Assembly (NCBI GenBank): GCA_027490345.1
Contig: JAIXYF010000350.1
Span: 1 to 8,627 of the forward strand
Reading direction: 5' to 3'
DNA: 8,627 bases
From: Novosphingobium sp.
GTDB lineage: Bacteria > Pseudomonadota > Alphaproteobacteria > Sphingomonadales > Sphingomonadaceae
Shown here in pieces: positions 6,084 through 8,627 of the stretch. The notes under the pieces were generated by a model. That model searched no databases. It was given only the letters and a program-made list of their open reading frames with translations, and was not told the DNA's origin. The stretch's first letter is position 1, and the number at the start of each line of letters is the position of its first letter. A program made the translations under genes and the position numbers.

Positions 6084-7370
6084 CTAGCTCAGCAGGAACA
6101 TCGCCGAGACGAGAATCATCACCGCCGTTGCCGTCCAGCCGCCGATTTTCAGCAGCGGCGGCAGCGTCAGCCGGCCCATCACTCTGGGATTGCTGGCGGC
6201 CAGCATGGTCATCACCATCAGCGGCGGGGCAAGCAGGCCGTTGATCACCGCCGTCCAGTAGAGCGCCTGCATCGGATCGATGCCAATCAGATTAAGCGCA
6301 ACCCCGCCCAGCACCGCGACGACGATCGCGCCATAGAACGCCTTGGCCTCGCGCGGTTTGTGGTCCAGCCCCTCGGTCCAGCCGAAGGTTTCGGAAAGGG
6401 CATAGGCTGCAGAGCCCGCCAGCACCGGCACCGCCAGCAGGCCGATGCCGATGATGCCCACAGCAAACAGCAGGAAGCTGAGATCGCCCGCAATCGGGCG
6501 CAGCGCGCTGGCGGCGGCATCGGCAGAGGCGATTTCATGGATCCCGCCCGCGTGGAGCGTGGCCGCCGTGGCGATCACGATGGACAGCGCGGTCACGCTC
6601 GTCACCCCCATGCCTACCAGCGTATCAGTGCGCATCCGCGCCAGCCCCGGCCCCGCCGCACGCGGGAATACGCCCAGCGGGTGCTGATGCAGGCGGTGCT
6701 GCTCTTCCACTTCCTGCCCAGCCTGCCAGAAAAACAGATAAGGGCTGATCGTGGTCCCCAATGCCGCGATCACGGCCATCGCGGTCTGCCGGTCGAAGCC
6801 AAATTCGGGCACCAGCACGCCGCGCAGCACGGCGCTGGGCGAAAGCTCTGCCACGAAGGGCACAAGAATATAGGCCAGCAGCGAAAGCGCAGACCATTTC
6901 AGAATCCGGGTATAGAGCGCATAGGCCACGAACACTTCGAGCAGCACCGAAATGCAGCCAAACAGCGCGACATAGAGCATCGTTGGCCCCGGCAGCAGCA
7001 GGTTCAGCGCGGCGGCCATTGCGCCAAGGTCGGAGCCGAGGTTGATCGTGTTGGCCACCAGCAGCAGCATGACCGCCAGCCACAGCACCGGGCGCGGATA
7101 GTGCTGCTTCAGGTTGTAGGCGATGCCGTGCCCCGTCACCGCGCCAATCCGGGCACAGATCAGCTGGGTTGCCACCAGCAGCGGATAGCTGAACACCATG
7201 ATCCACGCGAGGCTATAGCCAAACTGCGCACCGACCTGGCTATAAGTGCCGATCCCGCTGGGGTCATCGTCTGCCGCGCCGGTGACGAGGCCGGGGCCCA
7301 GCACTTCGCGCCACGAACGGGCGTCAGCCTCAGTGTGGCGTTCATCGATGCGATCATCATTCAGGCTCAC
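6084..7370 (-). CDS. NRAMP-superfamily divalent metal transporter, atypical site
   Basis: Polytopic inner-membrane protein of 428 residues with roughly 11 hydrophobic segments, belonging to the NRAMP (LeuT-fold) superfamily. The first membrane helix carries GPGLVTGAADDDPSGIGTYSQ-type sequence with DPSG at 36-39, where canonical MntH/NRAMP has DPGN. The helix-6 unwound segment reads GTTISPYLFFWQ (205-216), where the canonical form has a MPH core, so the metal-coordinating Met and His are replaced by Ser and Tyr. TM3 has SDLGAM (D114), in place of the usual TDLAE-like segment. The metal-binding Asp (D36) is kept. The protein therefore belongs to a non-canonical NRAMP branch, and its substrate (Mn, Fe, Mg or other) is uncertain. 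Start is GTG at 7370, overlapping the upstream acyltransferase stop by 4 nt (GTGA). No better in-frame start is near: the next Met is residue 58, beyond the first helix. Last gene of its operon. Confidence 0.88.
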   Translation of the reverse strand: MSLNDDRIDERHTEADARSWREVLGPGLVTGAADDDPSGIGTYSQVGAQFGYSLAWIMVFSYPLLVATQLICARIGAVTGHGIAYNLKQHYPRPVLWLAVMLLLVANTINLGSDLGAMAAALNLLLPGPTMLYVALFGCISVLLEVFVAYALYTRILKWSALSLLAYILVPFVAELSPSAVLRGVLVPEFGFDRQTAMAVIAALGTTISPYLFFWQAGQEVEEQHRLHQHPLGVFPRAAGPGLARMRTDTLVGMGVTSVTALSIVIATAATLHAGGIHEIASADAAASALRPIAGDLSFLLFAVGIIGIGLLAVPVLAGSAAYALSETFGWTEGLDHKPREAKAFYGAIVVAVLGGVALNLIGIDPMQALYWTAVINGLLAPPLMVMTMLAASNPRVMGRLTLPPLLKIGGWTATAVMILVSAMFLLS

Positions 7371-8164
7371 GCGCTGGGTGATCCGGCGTGGATGGCATTC
7401 AGGGCATTGATCGCCGTATGCACGCGCGCTTCCATTTCATAACGGGGGAGGCCGGGGGGAATGACCTCGCCAAAGCGGTAGCGGATCGTGCCGGAACGCT
7501 TCCAGAGGTGGTGGTACAGCGGACCGCTATCGACTGCGACCGGGATGACCGGCAGGCCCAGCATCTTGTAAAGCCCGGCAAAGCCTGCCTGCAGGGCAGG
7601 CTGCGTGCCATGACGTACGCGCGTGCCTTCGGGAAAGATCACCAGCGGGCGGCCATCGGCGGTCCAGCGCCGGGCTTCGGCCAGCATCGCGCGCAAGGCG
7701 CTGGCGCCGCGTGCGCGGTCCACCGCGATCAGGCCATAGCGCGTCCCGATTGCGCCCCAGATCGGGATGCGCAGCAGCTGCTCCTTGGCGAAGATGGCAG
7801 GCTCGGGAAACAGGTGCGGCAGCTCGATCGCCTCGAAGAAGGATTCGTGCTTGATCGCATAGAGCACGCCGCCCTGCGCCGCGAAGGGGCCGGTATCAGC
7901 CGTGATGCCCAGCAAGACCCGTGCGCAGGCCCGGTGCCATGTCGACCAGATGCGCACCACGCCCTTGTAGCGATCACCTCCCAGCGCCATCGCGCCGACA
8001 GCCACGAATAACAGCACCACGGTGGCGCCATAGAACGCGGCATAGAACGCCAGACTGCGCACGATCTCGCCAGGGCGCGGCCCGGCTTCGCGCGGGTGAT
8101 CTGTCTGCTGGGCGCTGTCCTTGACTGAGTCCGTCACTGGGTCTGACACCGGCTGATTTACCAT
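7367..8164 (-). CDS. plsC: 1-acyl-sn-glycerol-3-phosphate acyltransferase (PlsC-like)
   Basis: Membrane-associated acyltransferase of the PlsC/LPLAT family, 265 residues with the chosen start. It is expected to acylate lysophosphatidic acid to phosphatidic acid in phospholipid synthesis. A hydrophobic segment at about 37-62 anchors it. Catalytic motif I reads KHESFFE, with H106 and an acidic residue at E111 (HX4E instead of the textbook HX4D). Motif II-like region: GLIAVDR (144-150). Motif III: FPEGTR at 177-182. Motif IV: LPVIPVAV. The first 35 residues are polar, with SDPVTDSVKDS-like low complexity. Two starts are possible: ATG 8164, which overlaps the upstream stop by 7 nt and was chosen, and GTG 8176, which would add four residues. 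Neither has a clear Shine-Dalgarno. Its stop overlaps the metal transporter start. A related lysophospholipid or ornithine-lipid acyltransferase role is possible. Confidence 0.9.
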   Translation of the reverse strand: MVNQPVSDPVTDSVKDSAQQTDHPREAGPRPGEIVRSLAFYAAFYGATVVLLFVAVGAMALGGDRYKGVVRIWSTWHRACARVLLGITADTGPFAAQGGVLYAIKHESFFEAIELPHLFPEPAIFAKEQLLRIPIWGAIGTRYGLIAVDRARGASALRAMLAEARRWTADGRPLVIFPEGTRVRHGTQPALQAGFAGLYKMLGLPVIPVAVDSGPLYHHLWKRSGTIRYRFGEVIPPGLPRYEMEARVHTAINALNAIHAGSPSA

Positions 8165-8627
8165 CCGGCCAGCCACGCCAGCGCGCGGGCGATCAGCTTG
8201 TTGTATTCGATGAACAGCGTTTTCATGCTCGGGCGCGAAGGCACAGCATCGGGCAGAATGGCAACATCGCCGGGCGCGGCCATCGCCAGATCGAACACGG
8301 CGCGGCGCATGTGCCAGTCGGTGGTGACGAGCCGCACCGACGTGAGATGCTCCGCCGCGATCCAGCGCGCGGCCTCCAGCCCGTTGGAACGCGTGTCGAT
8401 CGATTCAAAGCCAAGTGTCACGCAGCAGGCCATGAGCTCGGGCGAAACCTTGTATTCCGCGGCAAATTCGCCCGGTTTCACTTCGCTGGCGACCCCTGCC
8501 ACCAGCAGCTTGCGGGCCTGCCCGGCGCGCACCACGTCGAGGGCGCGGGGGATACGCCCGCTGGCACCGGTCAGGGCAATCACGCCGTCGGTTTTCTGCG
8601 GGCCTGCGGGGCGGGGCAGCGCCAGGG
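8158..8627 (-). CDS. YdcF-family (DUF218) protein, 5' end outside window
   Basis: C-terminal part (about 155 residues) of a YdcF/SanA/ElyC-like DUF218 protein; the frame is open through the right window edge, so the start and any N-terminal membrane anchor are missing. The GTG at 8583 is inside the conserved TDGVIALTGASGRI segment and is not the start. Other family marks are ARKLLVAGV, ESIDTRSNGLEAARWI and LVTTDWHMRRA, the last two matching the usual E-x-x-(N/D)T-x-x-N and (Y/W)HM-x-RA positions. The protein ends in EYNKLIARALAWLAGW, typical of alphaproteobacterial members. Members of this family have been tied to envelope integrity (SanA, ElyC), but biochemical activity is not settled. It overlaps the plsC-like gene by 7 nt. 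In sphingomonads I recall this pair lying next to ftsE/ftsX, which could not be checked here. Confidence 0.88.
   Translation of the reverse strand, partial: LALPRPAGPQKTDGVIALTGASGRIPRALDVVRAGQARKLLVAGVASEVKPGEFAAEYKVSPELMACCVTLGFESIDTRSNGLEAARWIAAEHLTSVRLVTTDWHMRRAVFDLAMAAPGDVAILPDAVPSRPSMKTLFIEYNKLIARALAWLAGW

Noticed and set aside
5940..7442. 500-codon plus-strand frame opposite the metal transporter gene
   Set aside because: Antisense shadow in the same register; Arg/His/Gln-rich and without hydrophobic or domain structure, and it would overlap tyrC out of frame.
8094..8150. Repeated GACTGAGTC / GTCTGAC-like words at the start of the plsC-like gene
   Set aside because: Short and imperfect; explained by the Ser/Asp/Val-rich N-terminus of the protein and not a clear repeat array or binding site.
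1..8627. Search for mobile elements, CRISPR, tRNA/rRNA, toxin-antitoxin or defence genes
   Set aside because: No transposase or integrase motif, terminal inverted repeats, spaced direct repeats, or tRNA-like fold was recognised; all large frames are ordinary chromosomal genes.

Overview
This window is a stretch of high-GC chromosome carrying seven recognisable protein genes, two of them cut by the window edges. Protein content and gene order point to an alphaproteobacterium, most likely a sphingomonad such as Novosphingobium or Sphingomonas. The supporting points are a hisC gene joined to a tyrC-type dehydrogenase, a YdcF-family gene next to an acyltransferase gene, and many GGC/CTG/GCC-type codons with almost no TTA, CTA or TCA. 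The taxon is an inference from style and synteny and was not tested by a search.

Left part (1-1684): the 3' nine-tenths or so of an ammonium transporter gene (amtB). It is followed by a GC-rich stem-loop region and a strong intrinsic terminator, then the promoter region of the next gene. Middle (1685-3934): one large cyclic-di-GMP gene encoding PAS, GGDEF, EAL and PilZ domains in a single soluble protein. Its last codons run into a three-unit 23-bp tandem repeat. Next (3990-6052): a two-gene plus-strand operon, hisC and tyrC, with an ATGA overlap, for aromatic amino acid (and possibly histidine) synthesis. Right part (6084-8627): a minus-strand operon that converges on tyrC. Read in its own direction it runs YdcF-family protein (5' end outside the window), PlsC-like 1-acylglycerol-3-phosphate acyltransferase, then an NRAMP-superfamily divalent metal transporter. 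Both junctions overlap, so the three are probably co-transcribed and translationally coupled.

The genes fall into three unrelated jobs: nitrogen uptake with c-di-GMP signalling, amino acid synthesis, and envelope/lipid/metal functions. I see no mobile element, CRISPR array, tRNA, rRNA, phage gene or toxin-antitoxin pair, and no sign of a new multi-gene system. The points most worth a second look are three. The NRAMP-like transporter has a substituted metal site (DPSG and ISPY in place of DPGN and MPH). The c-di-GMP protein combines synthase, hydrolase and receptor domains and has lost the usual inhibitory site. The 23-bp tandem repeat overlaps that gene's stop codon.
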